64,000 nt of DNA from an uncultured Lachnospiraceae bacterium (GCA_934364805.1 CAKRMH010000002.1:1-64000); one strand, 5' to 3'. Shown: positions 16,629-26,383, counted from the first letter of the stretch. Notes: generated from the sequence alone by a model not told the origin. Numbers and translations are program-made.

Positions 16629-17365
16629 TCTTTCACCTCATCAGATAATAGTTTAATTATAATCGCTGTTATGTTATCCTTGCCGCCATTCTGATTTGCT
16701 GTTTCAATCAGAGTGCGTACCTGCTGTTCTACGTCTTCATTCTCTGAAACAATCCGGTATATATCTTCATCGTCAATCATATTCGTAAGACCGTCCGAAC
16801 ATAATAATACGGAATCTCCGTCATGTAACTCAATTTCAAAAAAATCAACTTCTACCATATTTGCGGCACCTACGGCCCTTGTTATGATATTTTTGTCCGG
16901 ATGTGCCTTTGCCTGTGCCTCATCCATTTCTCCAAGACGGACCATCTCCTCAACAAGGGAATGATCTCTTGTAATCTGTCTGATGCCATTACCGATTACA
17001 TAAAGCCTGCTGTCTCCAACATTTGCGACAACCATCTTATGATCTGTGATCGTTGCTGCGACAATGGTCGTTCCCATTCCGCGCTTTGTCTCATCCTCTT
17101 TGGATTCCTCGATCAGTATCTTATTTGCTTTTTCGATTGCTTCATTCAGAATCGTAACCGGTTCTGTCTCAGTACTTCTGGCTACAGATGCCGTTACCCG
17201 TTCAACCGTATAACGAGATGCGTATTCACCGGCTTTATGACCGCCCATGCCATCTGCCACAATATAAAGATTCGGGAGATTGCCGACTGGTGTATCACAC
17301 GCAAACAAATAATCCTGGTTCATCTCACGTCTGATCCCAGTATCTGTCATGGAAAACGTCTTCAT
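16622..17365 (-). CDS. PP2C-family protein phosphatase (Stp1/PrpC type)
   Basis: Metal-dependent Ser/Thr phosphatase that reverses phosphorylation by the PASTA kinase encoded just downstream. The start is set at the ATG at 17365, where the protein opens with MKTFSMTDTG, typical of the family; the GGAAGG upstream supports it. The metal-binding aspartates are visible in NQDYLFA (about 16-22), VADGMGGHKAGEYAS (about 36-50), LLCSDGLTN (about 190-198) and GKDNITAI (about 228-235). It is cytoplasmic, 247 residues. Confidence 0.95.
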   Translation of the reverse strand: MKTFSMTDTGIRREMNQDYLFACDTPVGNLPNLYIVADGMGGHKAGEYASRYTVERVTASVARSTETEPVTILNEAIEKANKILIEESKEDETKRGMGTTIVAATITDHKMVVANVGDSRLYVIGNGIRQITRDHSLVEEMVRLGEMDEAQAKAHPDKNIITRAVGAANMVEVDFFEIELHDGDSVLLCSDGLTNMIDDEDIYRIVSENEDVEQQVRTLIETANQNGGKDNITAIIIKLLSDEVKEC

Positions 17366-17503
17366 CTGCCTTGCCTTCCTTTCTGCCGAAATAAACATTA
17401 CTGCGAAAAAGTTTTATCTTTCTTTTGTCTATTCTGCTAATTCACCTTTGCTATCTTACCATAATCCATTTTCTATTGCAAGAAAAGCATCGGTATGGCG
17501 GTT

Positions 17504-18556
17504 TTATGCTTCGCTCTTATGGGAATCCACATAGCTCTTTCGAAGCTGTCCACATGCTCCGTCAATGTCTCTTCCCATTTCTCTTCTTACGGTAACCGCA
17601 AGTCCGTTTTTTTCCAGCTTATTTTTAAATGCAGCGATCACTTTTGCATTCGATTGCACATAATCTCTTTCTTTGATCGGGTTAACGGGAATCAGGTTAA
17701 TGTGGCAATTCATCCCTTTTACAAGCCTGCAAAGTTCTTCTGCATCCTGATCGGTATCGTTGACACCACCTACAAGACTGTATTCAAAAGTCACCCTTCT
17801 TCCGGTCTGATCAAAATAATATCTGCACGCATCCACAACTTCATGAATATCATACTTATTTGCAACCGGCATAAGTGACAACCGCTTCTCCTGATTGGAG
17901 GCATGCAGTGACAATGCCAGTGTGATCTGAAGTTTCTTATCTGCGAGTTCCCGCATTCGTGGCACGATTCCGCAGGTGGAAACCGTAAGATTTCTCTGGC
18001 TGATGTGGAGTCCATTCTCATCTGTGAGCAGTTCGATAAAGCGGAGCAGATTGTCAAAATTATCCATCGGCTCTCCGGTTCCCATCACAACCACATTGGA
18101 TATTCTCTCTCCAATATCCTTGCCGATCTGATAAATCTGATCCAGCATCTCTGCCGGTCTTAATCCTCTCACCAGCCCATCCAGCGTCGATGCACAGAAC
18201 CGGCATCCCATACGGCATCCGACCTGGGAAGATATGCACACGGAATTGCCATGTTTATAACGCATCAGTACACTTTCGATTACGTTTCCATCTTCCAGCT
18301 GAAACAGATATTTTCTTGTTCCATCCAGTTGGGATATCTGTACTTCCTCCTTTTTCAGCGTTGTAAGATAACCTGCATCTGCAAGCAACTCTCTCATTTT
18401 CTTGGAGATATTGGTCATCTCATCAAAGCTGTCTGCCTGTTTCTCATGTATCCACTGGTATACCTGCTTTGCACGAAACGGCTTTTCTCCTATGCTTACA
18501 ATGAATTCCGTCATCTCAGCAAGATTCATGGATTTCAAATCCGCCTTATCACTCAT
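17504..18556 (-). CDS. rlmN: Dual-specificity 23S rRNA/tRNA methyltransferase RlmN
   Basis: Radical SAM enzyme that methylates C2 of A2503 in 23S rRNA and A37 of some tRNAs. At 350 residues it is full length. The iron-sulfur cluster motif is CRMGCRFC (about 114-121), the SAM-binding GTGEP sequence is at about 158-162, and conserved cysteines near 340 (CGQL) fit the catalytic C355 of E. coli. It overlaps rsmB by 8 bases and is followed by the phosphatase gene after 138 bases. Confidence 0.97.
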   Translation of the reverse strand: MSDKADLKSMNLAEMTEFIVSIGEKPFRAKQVYQWIHEKQADSFDEMTNISKKMRELLADAGYLTTLKKEEVQISQLDGTRKYLFQLEDGNVIESVLMRYKHGNSVCISSQVGCRMGCRFCASTLDGLVRGLRPAEMLDQIYQIGKDIGERISNVVVMGTGEPMDNFDNLLRFIELLTDENGLHISQRNLTVSTCGIVPRMRELADKKLQITLALSLHASNQEKRLSLMPVANKYDIHEVVDACRYYFDQTGRRVTFEYSLVGGVNDTDQDAEELCRLVKGMNCHINLIPVNPIKERDYVQSNAKVIAAFKNKLEKNGLAVTVRREMGRDIDGACGQLRKSYVDSHKSEA

Positions 18557-19907
18557 GTTTTCTCCTTACAAATTTTGAAATAAAAAATCCGTCATTTCCT
18601 GTTTCCCCCGGAAACATCTGTTTCATGGCTACCAGAGAAAGTTCCGGGAATTCACGTTCTATCCACGCAGCATTTTCTTCATTTTCAGCTCTGTCAATCG
18701 TACATGTACTGTAAATCACGGTTCCATTCTCCTTTACATAAGGAATTACCGTCTTTAATATCTGACGTTGCAGCTGAACAAGTTCCTTTTCCTTTTCTTC
18801 CGTCATTTTATAACGGATATCTGTTTTTTTGCCCATAACTCCAAGTCCGGAGCACGGAAGGTCACAGACCAGAATGTCTGCTTTTCCCACCGAATCCCGG
18901 TCAAAAACCGTGGCATCCATGCACACTGCTTTCATATTCGAAAGTCCATGCCGTCTGATATTTTCTTCGATCAGATTGGTCTTGTATTCCGTGAGGTCTC
19001 TTGCCTCTACCATACCAGTTCCATCCATAAGTTCTGCAATATGCGAGCTTTTCCCGCCCGGAGCAGCACAGACATCAATCACATAGTCTCCCTTTTTCGG
19101 GGCCGCCATCTCTGCAACGAGCATCGAACTAAGATCCTGCACATAAAAATCCCCATCCTGAAATGTCTGAAGACTCTGAAGATGATCAAAATCCGAAATC
19201 GTATACGCATAATCCCAAAGGCGGTCAAGTGCATCCTTGAATTCTCCACTCTCCGCTGGGATTTCCCCGATCTTTTCCACGGTAACCTGTTCGTTTATCA
19301 ACTTTGTCCGCAACTCTTCCGGCGTACACTTCGTCCGGTTTGTGCGGATGGTCAGTGGCGATTCCTGATAAAAATGAGAAAGGATTGTTTCAGTCTGTTC
19401 ATATCCATATGCTTTCATCCAGCGATTTATGATCCAGCCCGGAACTGAATATTTCACTTCCAGATAGCGCTTTGGTTCCATCGCCGCATCCGGATAAAGA
19501 AGTTTATCCCCTTCTCTTACAATGCTTCTAAGCACTCCATTGACAAATCCGGACAACTGGCGGAATCCACGTTTCTTGGCAAGTTTTACTGCCTCATTGC
19601 ATACGGCAGAATCTGGAATCGCATCCATGTAGCGGAGCTGATAAACGCTCATCCTGAGAAGATTTCGGATGAGCGGTTTCATTTTACGCACTTTCACTTT
19701 CGAAAATGAATCAATCATATAATCCATTTCGATCTGATGTTCTATCGTTCCTTCTGCAAGTCGTGTGAGAAACGCACGTTCTTTTTTATCGAGATACTGA
19801 TATTTATCCAGCACGCTCCGGATCACAAGATGCGAATACTGGTCTTTTTCATTTACTTCAATCAAAATGTCAAGGACAAGCTCCCTGATATTCGTATTAG
19901 TCGTCAC
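18549..19907 (-). CDS. rsmB: 16S rRNA cytosine-967 C5-methyltransferase
   Basis: SAM-dependent enzyme that makes m5C967 in 16S rRNA. An N-terminal NusB-like RNA-binding domain (about 5-130) is followed by the methyltransferase domain with VCAAPGGKSSH (about 252-262), the catalytic PCSGLG (about 322-327) and STCTI (about 377-381), carrying the two conserved cysteines. The start is taken at the GTG at 19907 because GGAGG lies 8 bases upstream, inside the previous gene. A TTG start at 19922 would overlap more and has no ribosome binding site. Confidence 0.95.
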   Translation of the reverse strand: MTTNTNIRELVLDILIEVNEKDQYSHLVIRSVLDKYQYLDKKERAFLTRLAEGTIEHQIEMDYMIDSFSKVKVRKMKPLIRNLLRMSVYQLRYMDAIPDSAVCNEAVKLAKKRGFRQLSGFVNGVLRSIVREGDKLLYPDAAMEPKRYLEVKYSVPGWIINRWMKAYGYEQTETILSHFYQESPLTIRTNRTKCTPEELRTKLINEQVTVEKIGEIPAESGEFKDALDRLWDYAYTISDFDHLQSLQTFQDGDFYVQDLSSMLVAEMAAPKKGDYVIDVCAAPGGKSSHIAELMDGTGMVEARDLTEYKTNLIEENIRRHGLSNMKAVCMDATVFDRDSVGKADILVCDLPCSGLGVMGKKTDIRYKMTEEKEKELVQLQRQILKTVIPYVKENGTVIYSTCTIDRAENEENAAWIEREFPELSLVAMKQMFPGETGNDGFFISKFVRRKHE

Positions 19908-20604
19908 GGTTTCTTCCTCCAAACAGTATCACAAGACGAAGCAGCTGCAAAATTGCTGCTGCTGCACTTGCAACATAGGTGAATGCTGCGGATACCAGCA
20001 CTTTTCTTGTATATTTCAGTTCATCCTGTCCCAGGATTCCCTGTGTCTCCAGCTGTTTTAATGCACGGCTTGATGCGTTAAACTCTACCGGAAGCGTTAC
20101 AAGCTGGAACAATACCGCAAAGGAAAACATTAAAATTCCGATATTGATAAGCATTGCAGACATACTTCCATTAAAAAATAAACCAATAATAATGATCGGC
20201 CATGCAAGCGTCGAGCCAAAATTTGCGATTGGAACGATCGCACTTCTCAGTGTAAGCGGAAAATAGCTCTTCTGATGCTGGATCGCATGTCCGCACTCAT
20301 GCGCAGCAACTCCAACTGCTGCCACGGATGCCGAATGATAGGTTGAATCTGAAAGATTCAGTGTCTTATTGGCTGGATTGTAATTGTCGGTCAGTTTTCC
20401 AGAAATATGCCGAATCTCCACATCATAGATCCCGGCTGAATGTAATATTTTTTCTGCTGCCTGTGCGCCAGTCATTCCAGACATGCTTCGATAAGCAGCA
20501 TATTTATTAAATGTCGTATTAACTTTTGCAGATGCAAGCATACAGATCACTGCACCGATAATAACAAGAATATAGGTACCGTCATACCAGAAAAAATATG
20601 GCAT
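19897..20604 (-). CDS. Zinc-dependent membrane peptidase (YugP type)
   Basis: A 235-residue membrane protein of the neutral zinc metallopeptidase group seen in Firmicutes (YugP-like). The HEXXH zinc site is AHECGHAIQH (about 110-119). Hydrophobic segments are at about 9-25, 128-160 (two close helices) and 205-228. Its substrate is unknown. Its place between fmt and rsmB in the priA-def-fmt operon is conserved in Clostridia. The first ATG at 20604 has AAGGAGG upstream. Confidence 0.9.
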   Translation of the reverse strand: MPYFFWYDGTYILVIIGAVICMLASAKVNTTFNKYAAYRSMSGMTGAQAAEKILHSAGIYDVEIRHISGKLTDNYNPANKTLNLSDSTYHSASVAAVGVAAHECGHAIQHQKSYFPLTLRSAIVPIANFGSTLAWPIIIIGLFFNGSMSAMLINIGILMFSFAVLFQLVTLPVEFNASSRALKQLETQGILGQDELKYTRKVLVSAAFTYVASAAAAILQLLRLVILFGGRNRDD

Positions 20605-20616
20605 AATAATTCCTCC

Positions 20617-21552
20617 TTAAATGTGATGGAAAAATGATCCTTCCTCCACCTGATAACCACGTAAAAAAGCATCCACAGACATTCGTTTTTTCCCTTCAAG
20701 CTGTACTTCTTTTAATGCGAGAACTCCCTTGCCGGTCTGAACGAGCATCTCATCCTTTGTTACTCTGCAGATACATCCAGGTTCATAATCTGTTGTGTCG
20801 GAAACCACATCCGCCTGCCAGATCTTAAATGTCTTGTCTTCCAGTTTTGTATATGCACTCGGCCATGGATTCAGTCCCCGGATCAGGCGCTCTATCTCCA
20901 CCGCCGGACGCTGCCAGTCAATATTCCCAAGTTCTTTACTGATCATGCTTGTGTGTGTTGCTGCTTCCGAATTCTGCGGCGTATAGGTTGCATTTCCATC
21001 TTCGATCAGCTGCATTGTCTCCACACAGAGTTTTGCCCCGACATCTGCAAGTTTCTCAAAAAGGCTTCCACCTGTTTCATCCTTTGCAAGACGTACTTCT
21101 TTCTTTGCGATCATATCTCCGGTGTCAATGCCGGTATCCATGCGCATAGTAGTCACTCCGGTGATCTCATCTCCATTGATCACTGCCCACTGGATCGGAG
21201 CAGCACCACGATACTTCGGAAGCAGGGATGCATGCACATTGACACATCCATATTTTGGCATATCCAGTATCTCCTTGGAAAGGATCTGTCCAAATGCCAC
21301 AACAATGATCATTTCCGGTGCAAACTGTCTTAAATATTCCACATTCTCCGGTTCCCGGATCTTCTTCGGCTGAAAAACCGGAATTCCATGTTCCACTGCA
21401 CATTCCTTTACCGGTGAACACTGTAATGCTTTTCCACGTCCCTTCGGTTTATCCGGCTGTGTGACAACCAAAGCAACCTCATGACCTGCTTTTATAATTT
21501 CTTCCAGGGTTCCCACTGAAAAATCAGGAGTTCCCATAAAAATAACTCTCAT
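20617..21552 (-). CDS. fmt: Methionyl-tRNA formyltransferase
   Basis: Transfers a formyl group from 10-formyl-tetrahydrofolate to initiator Met-tRNA. The length of 311 residues is typical. The N-terminal FMGTPDFS (5-12), the folate/catalytic region NVHASLLPKYRGAAPIQWA (about 104-122; the N and H are catalytic) and the GDEITGVTTM strand with D (about 125-143) are present. The start codon follows the def stop by only 1-2 bases, so translation is coupled to def, whose product removes the same formyl group. Confidence 0.97.
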   Translation of the reverse strand: MRVIFMGTPDFSVGTLEEIIKAGHEVALVVTQPDKPKGRGKALQCSPVKECAVEHGIPVFQPKKIREPENVEYLRQFAPEMIIVVAFGQILSKEILDMPKYGCVNVHASLLPKYRGAAPIQWAVINGDEITGVTTMRMDTGIDTGDMIAKKEVRLAKDETGGSLFEKLADVGAKLCVETMQLIEDGNATYTPQNSEAATHTSMISKELGNIDWQRPAVEIERLIRGLNPWPSAYTKLEDKTFKIWQADVVSDTTDYEPGCICRVTKDEMLVQTGKGVLALKEVQLEGKKRMSVDAFLRGYQVEEGSFFHHI

Positions 21553-21553
21553 C

Positions 21554-22036
21554 TTATTTCTCTTCCTCCGGATCTTCGTACGTTACATCGTGAAGTGGTC
21601 CTTCAACTTTTTCTACATAAAGATGTCCATCCAGATGATCCGTCTCATGGCAGATACATCTTGCAAGAAGCTCTGTTCCTTCTATCTCACATTCATTCAT
21701 GTCTTCATCCATAAAACGGGCAATTACATGGTTCGGGCGTGTGACCTGTCCGGCTTTTCCTGGTATACTTAAGCAGCCCTCGTCTCCGGTCTGTTCTCCA
21801 TCAGTTTCAATGATCACCGGATTGATCATTACGATCGGGCCCTCTCCGACATCCATAACAACGATTCTTTTTAAAATCCCCACCTGCGGTGCTGCAAGTC
21901 CAACACCGTTTGCTTCATACATGGTCTCGAGCATATCATCGATCAGAGTCGTGATCTTTGGGGTAACCTCTGTCACTTCTCTACATTTCTTCTCTAACAC
22001 AGGATCACCCTGAATTCTTATCTGTCTGATTGCCAT
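21554..22036 (-). CDS. def: Peptide deformylase
   Basis: Iron/zinc enzyme that removes N-formyl from nascent proteins. It is 160 residues. Motif 1 GVGLAAPQVG (about 44-53), motif 2 EGCLSIPG with the metal-binding cysteine (about 90-97), and motif 3 CHETDHLDG (the HEXXH zinc site, about 132-140) are all intact. AAGGAGG precedes the ATG. It lies 15 bases after priA and immediately before fmt. Confidence 0.97.
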   Translation of the reverse strand: MAIRQIRIQGDPVLEKKCREVTEVTPKITTLIDDMLETMYEANGVGLAAPQVGILKRIVVMDVGEGPIVMINPVIIETDGEQTGDEGCLSIPGKAGQVTRPNHVIARFMDEDMNECEIEGTELLARCICHETDHLDGHLYVEKVEGPLHDVTYEDPEEEK

Positions 22037-22051
22037 ACTGTATATCCTCCT

Positions 22052-24277
22052 TTACCATCCATTCATCGGATTAAAATCAAATTGTATCATAACATTCCGG
22101 AAGTAATTTTCTTCCTTCATATAATGTTCCAGTTTATCTTTCAGTTCCACCAGCAGCTCATAATCAGCTGCTTTTATATAAATAACCTTTCGGTATATAT
22201 CATGAATCTTCCGGATTGAAGCATCTGCCGGTCCCATCACCTGATATTCCCTGTTTTCGGTCTTTTGTATGCTTTCTGCAAGGTGATAAGCTGCCTGTGA
22301 AGCTGCCTCTTCCTTTTCCGATGTGCACAATATCAGTAACATATTGGCAACCGGTGGATACCTTAACATACTTCGGTATGTGATCTCTTTTTCGTAAAAA
22401 GTCTCATAATCGTGATCTTTTGCAGCTTCAATCGCATAATGCTCTGGATCATAGGTCTGTATGATCACCTGTCCGGCTGACTCCCCCCGGCCAGCCCTCC
22501 CGGCTGCCTGCGTCAGAAGTTCAAATGTCCGCTCTGCAGCATGAAAATCGCTGACATGCAGCGACATATCTGCCGCAAGAACACCAACTAACGTAACATT
22601 AGGAAAATCATGCCCTTTTACGATCATCTGCGTTCCGATCAGAATGTCTGCCTCCTGATTGGAAAATGCAGACAATATTTTCTCATAGCTGTCCTTTGTT
22701 CTTGTGGTATCATAATCCATCCGAAGAACTCTGGCTTTCGGGAAACGTTTTTTAACAATTTCCTCCACTTTCTGTGTTCCAGCCTTAAATCCTCCGATAT
22801 ATCCCGATCCGCATTCCGGACAGACCTTCGGTTCCGGCTGTTCATAGCCACAGTAATGGCAGACCATCCTGCCTCCGGCATGCTGGCTCAACGACACATC
22901 GCAATGCGGACACCGTATCACATGCCCACATGCACGGCAGGAAACAAAACCTGCCACACCTCTCCGGTTTAAAAAAAGCATCGTCTGCTGTCCGTGGCGA
23001 AGCCGGTTATCCATCAATTCCTGAAGCCGTGTACTTAAAATAGAACGGTTTCCACTTCTTAATTCTTCCCGAAGATCGATCACTTCACATTCCGGCAACG
23101 GTCTCTTCTGCACTCTTTCGTTAAGCTCCAGCAATTTGAAGTATCCCTGTTTCGCCTTATAATAGCTTTCCACGGATGGTGTCGCTGATCCAAGTACAAC
23201 ACTTGCACGATTCATTGCGGCTCGTGCGATCGCTGTTTCCCTGGCATGATAACGTGGAACTGTCTCGCTTTTATAGGAGGTTTCATGCTCTTCATCTATA
23301 ATAATAAGCCCAAGATTTGTAAATGGTGTGAACAAAGCAGATCTTGGTCCGATCATAATATCCACATCACCATTTTTTGCCCTCAGAAACTGATCGTACC
23401 GTTCGCCTGCCGAAAGCCTGGAATTCATGATCGATACCCGCTTCCCAAAACGGTTGTAAAACCTCATGACCGTCTGATAAGTCAGAGCAATCTCAGGGAT
23501 CAGGACGATCGCCTGCTTTCCTTTGCGAAGAACATGGCTGATCAATTCCATATACACTTCCGTCTTTCCACTTCCGGTGACACCTTTTAACAGATATGTG
23601 CCATATTGTTCTCTTTGCATATCAGCTGTAATCACATCAACAACATGCTGCTGCCCTGCATTCAGAACCTTGTCATAGCCTCCTGCATTCAGATGACGAA
23701 TTGGATTGCGGTAAGCAGTCTGTGACTCAAGTGCAAGAATTCCTTTTTCTTCCAGTCCCTTTACAACTGACGCAGTCACATGAAGCTTCTGGGTAATGAC
23801 CTGGTACTGGATCACATCCTGCTCAATCAGTTCCCGGAGCAGTCTCGCCTTCGCTGTATTATGTTTTGCCTCAAAAAGTGCCAGATACTCCTGCGCCTCT
23901 TTCTTTGAGATGAGCAGACGTACGCTTCGCTGTTCCACTGCTTTCGACTTCTGTTTGATCGGGAGCACTGTTTTCAGTGCCTGATTCATGGTTCCGCCAT
24001 AATTTCTGCGGATCCAGGCCGCTAGTGCGATCAGCTGTGACTCAATAGCAACGCCATCGTCTTTCAAAGATGTCACCGGCTTTAATTTTGATTCATCAAA
24101 TTCTGCTTCATCCGTGAGTTCCATTACAAACCCTGCCAGGCTGCGGTTTCCAAATGGAACTTCCACCTGCATACCCTCACGGATCGTATCCTTCAGTTCC
24201 TCCGGGATGAGATACTGAAATGTTTTATCCAGTTTATCAAGCGAAATATCTACGATCACATTGGCATATTTTGCCAC
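22052..24277 (-). CDS. priA: Primosomal replication restart helicase PriA
   Basis: DEAH-type helicase that restarts stalled replication forks. At 741 residues it is full length. The Walker A motif is GVTGSGKTE (about 231-239), the DEEH box is in LIIIDEEHE (about 324-332), and the zinc-binding cysteines lie in a CRACG...CPHC...CHYCG...CPEC array (about 446-500). The start is the GTG at 24277, preceded by GAGG. It heads the long housekeeping operon that runs left to thiN. Confidence 0.96.
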   Translation of the reverse strand: MAKYANVIVDISLDKLDKTFQYLIPEELKDTIREGMQVEVPFGNRSLAGFVMELTDEAEFDESKLKPVTSLKDDGVAIESQLIALAAWIRRNYGGTMNQALKTVLPIKQKSKAVEQRSVRLLISKKEAQEYLALFEAKHNTAKARLLRELIEQDVIQYQVITQKLHVTASVVKGLEEKGILALESQTAYRNPIRHLNAGGYDKVLNAGQQHVVDVITADMQREQYGTYLLKGVTGSGKTEVYMELISHVLRKGKQAIVLIPEIALTYQTVMRFYNRFGKRVSIMNSRLSAGERYDQFLRAKNGDVDIMIGPRSALFTPFTNLGLIIIDEEHETSYKSETVPRYHARETAIARAAMNRASVVLGSATPSVESYYKAKQGYFKLLELNERVQKRPLPECEVIDLREELRSGNRSILSTRLQELMDNRLRHGQQTMLFLNRRGVAGFVSCRACGHVIRCPHCDVSLSQHAGGRMVCHYCGYEQPEPKVCPECGSGYIGGFKAGTQKVEEIVKKRFPKARVLRMDYDTTRTKDSYEKILSAFSNQEADILIGTQMIVKGHDFPNVTLVGVLAADMSLHVSDFHAAERTFELLTQAAGRAGRGESAGQVIIQTYDPEHYAIEAAKDHDYETFYEKEITYRSMLRYPPVANMLLILCTSEKEEAASQAAYHLAESIQKTENREYQVMGPADASIRKIHDIYRKVIYIKAADYELLVELKDKLEHYMKEENYFRNVMIQFDFNPMNGW

Positions 24278-24385
24278 ACTCTCACCTCAGAACCAATCTT
24301 AAGAATCTATATATGCTGTTTCTGCGCATATACTTCTATATTATATGGTATAAATCCCTTTTTTACAAGTATTCGCCGTTTTTAA

Positions 24386-24411
24386 AAGGTCCGGGCAGAT
24401 GTCCGGACCTT
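24386..24411 (-). terminator. Possible terminator on the minus strand between pyrI and priA
   Basis: AAGGTCCGG (24386-24394) pairs with CCGGACCTT (24403-24411). On the minus strand the hairpin is followed by TTTT and then As, so it is a weak-tailed terminator. It would stop minus-strand transcription from pyrBI after it runs through the plus-strand gene at 24511-24909. On the plus strand there is no T-run. Confidence 0.45.
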
Positions 24412-24510
24412 CTATGGCTGCAATTCTTATGCTGTATAATTTTGTGTCTTTTGCGGCATGCTTATACTATAAACACTCTGCGAATCCACTGCAATTGCGA
24501 GGAATACACG

Positions 24511-24909
24511 ATGAATAAAAACAGGAAAAATTTTTTAATATGCGGATTTACCGGCTGGTGTCTGGAAATCCTTTATACTTCTCTCTGGAGCGGTATCCAT
24601 CATGACGGCCGTCTGATTGGCCACACCTCGATCTGGATGTTTCCAATCTATGGGACCGCTGCCCTGATCGTTCCAGTCTACCATAAGATCAAACGCTGGC
24701 CCGCCATTTTCCGTGGCGGTGTATATTCGCTTGGTATTTTCAGCGGAGAATTTCTCAGCGGATCTCTTCTGAAAAAATTACATGTATGTCCCTGGGACTA
24801 CAGCAATGCCCGATATAATATCGGCGGTGTGATCCGGCTGGATTATATGCCGCTCTGGATGATCGCTGGTCTTATCTTTGAGCACATCCTTTGCCGCAGG
24901 AAGCATTGA
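24511..24909 (+). CDS. CmpB-type putative ABC transporter permease, small membrane protein
   Basis: A 132-residue membrane protein of the CmpB-like (putative ABC-transporter) family of Clostridia, function unknown. Four hydrophobic stretches are visible (about 8-24, 42-60, 66-88, 110-128), with FTGWCLEILYTSLW near the N-terminus, a GTAALIVPVY helix and a CPWDYS motif characteristic of the family. The start is taken at the ATG at 24511, with GAGG 8 bases upstream. This is the only plus-strand gene among minus-strand neighbours, and its stop codon is separated from that of pyrI by a single base. No terminator lies between them, so the two transcripts must overlap. Confidence 0.8.
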   Translation: MNKNRKNFLICGFTGWCLEILYTSLWSGIHHDGRLIGHTSIWMFPIYGTAALIVPVYHKIKRWPAIFRGGVYSLGIFSGEFLSGSLLKKLHVCPWDYSNARYNIGGVIRLDYMPLWMIAGLIFEHILCRRKH

Positions 24910-24910
24910 T

Positions 24911-25351
24911 TTATTTTCTTCTGGCCGGATTGATATATTTCTCTTCACAATATTTGCATCGATATACTTCTTTTGCAGGATCTGCCAGAATAAAGATCTG
25001 ATCCAGTTCCTGTTCAATGGAAGTGATGCATCGTGGATTTTTACATTTGATCACGTTTTTCACCTGTTGTGGCAGATGAAGTTCCTTTTTCTCTACGATC
25101 TTGTCACCCTTGATCACATTCACGGTAATATTATGATCAATGAATCCCAGAATATCAAGATCCAGCGACTCAACCGGACATTCTACCTTAATGATGTCCT
25201 TTTTGCCCATCTTATTACTTTTTGCATTCTTAATGATTGCAACTGTGCAATCCAGTTCATCCAGTTTCAGGTCATGATAAATTCTGAGGCTCATTCCTGC
25301 CTGGATATGATCTAAAACAAATCCTTCATTAATTCCACTGATATTAAGCAT
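24911..25351 (-). CDS. pyrI: Aspartate carbamoyltransferase regulatory chain
   Basis: Non-catalytic subunit that gives aspartate carbamoyltransferase its feedback control by pyrimidine and purine nucleotides. It is 146 residues. The N-terminal nucleotide-binding domain contains DHIQAGMSLRIYH, and the C-terminal zinc site shows C-x4-C (KNPRC, about 105-110) and CKYC (about 133-136). It lies 23 bases after pyrB, giving a normal pyrBI pair. Presence of PyrI indicates a class B, allosteric enzyme. Confidence 0.95.
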   Translation of the reverse strand: MLNISGINEGFVLDHIQAGMSLRIYHDLKLDELDCTVAIIKNAKSNKMGKKDIIKVECPVESLDLDILGFIDHNITVNVIKGDKIVEKKELHLPQQVKNVIKCKNPRCITSIEQELDQIFILADPAKEVYRCKYCEEKYINPARRK

Positions 25352-25374
25352 ATTTCGTTTCCTTTCTATCCTTC

Positions 25375-26295
25375 CTAATCAACCTTGATTCCAAGAAGTG
25401 TGAGGATCAGCGCCATTCTGACATATACTGCATATTGTGCCTGTTTAAAATATACAGCTCTTGGATCATCATCCACTTCAACCGAGATCTCGTTTACACG
25501 TGGCAACGGATGGAGAACAAGCATGTCCTTTTTTGCAAGATCCATCTTAGCCTTAGTCAGGATATAGAAATCTTTCAGTCTGATATAATCTTCCTCGTTA
25601 AAGAAACGCTCTTTCTGGACACGTGTCATATATAATACATCCAGCTGAGGCATTGCATCTTCCAGACGTTCTACTTCTTCAAATTCAATATTGTTTGCAC
25701 GAAGTACATCCTCTCTGATATAGTCCGGAATCCGAAGTTCTTCCGGGGAGATCAGTACAAATTTTACATTGTTATAACGGATCAGCGCATTGATCAGGGA
25801 ATGTACGGTTCTGCCGAATTTCAGATCACCACATAAACCGATCGTCAGATTATCCAGGCGTCCTTTTAAAGACCTGATCGTCAAAAGGTCTGCTAAAGTC
25901 TGGGTTGGATGCTGATGTCCACCGTCACCGGCATTAATTACTGGAATAAGGGATTTTTCAGAAGCTACAAGAGGTGCACCTTCTTTCGGATGACGCATTG
26001 CACAGATATCTGCGTAACAAGAAATAACACGAATCGTATCAGAAACACTTTCACCTTTGGCAGCTGATGAAGAATCAGCACTGTGAAAGCCTAAAACAGA
26101 ACCACCAAGGTTAAGCATTGCTGCTTCAAAGCTCAGCCTCGTTCTTGTACTCGGCTCATAAAAGCAAGTTGCAAGTTTCTTTCCTTCACACGCATGGGCG
26201 TACTTGTCTGGGTGCTTCTCGATGTCATTGGCCAGATCTAAAAGATCTGATACTTCCTCGACTGAGAGATCCAGAGGACTCATTAAATGTCTCAT
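25375..26295 (-). CDS. pyrB: Aspartate carbamoyltransferase catalytic chain
   Basis: Condenses carbamoyl phosphate and aspartate to N-carbamoylaspartate, the committed step of UMP synthesis. The carbamoyl-phosphate loop FYEPSTRTRLSFE (about 46-58) and the HPTQTLADLLT segment (about 125-135) are intact. The start is the ATG at 26295, with AGGAGG ideally spaced upstream; a longer in-frame extension to 26355 runs over the promoter. It forms an operon with pyrI. The other UMP genes are 16 kb away in a separate operon. Confidence 0.97.
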   Translation of the reverse strand: MRHLMSPLDLSVEEVSDLLDLANDIEKHPDKYAHACEGKKLATCFYEPSTRTRLSFEAAMLNLGGSVLGFHSADSSSAAKGESVSDTIRVISCYADICAMRHPKEGAPLVASEKSLIPVINAGDGGHQHPTQTLADLLTIRSLKGRLDNLTIGLCGDLKFGRTVHSLINALIRYNNVKFVLISPEELRIPDYIREDVLRANNIEFEEVERLEDAMPQLDVLYMTRVQKERFFNEEDYIRLKDFYILTKAKMDLAKKDMLVLHPLPRVNEISVEVDDDPRAVYFKQAQYAVYVRMALILTLLGIKVD

Positions 26296-26326
26296 TTTGT
26301 TCCTCCTAGTTCTAAGCATTTTTACT

Positions 26327-26355
26327 ATCATATAATAATTATCTGTATATTGCAA
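26327..26355 (-). promoter_or_regulatory. pyrBI promoter
   Basis: On the minus strand -35 TTGCAA (26350-26355), a 17-base spacer and -10 TATGAT (26327-26332). The predicted transcript starts about 25 bases before the pyrB ATG, so there is no room for a PyrR-type attenuator in the leader. Confidence 0.7.
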
Positions 26356-26383
26356 GGCTAAATTGTATTAATTTTTGGCACAA

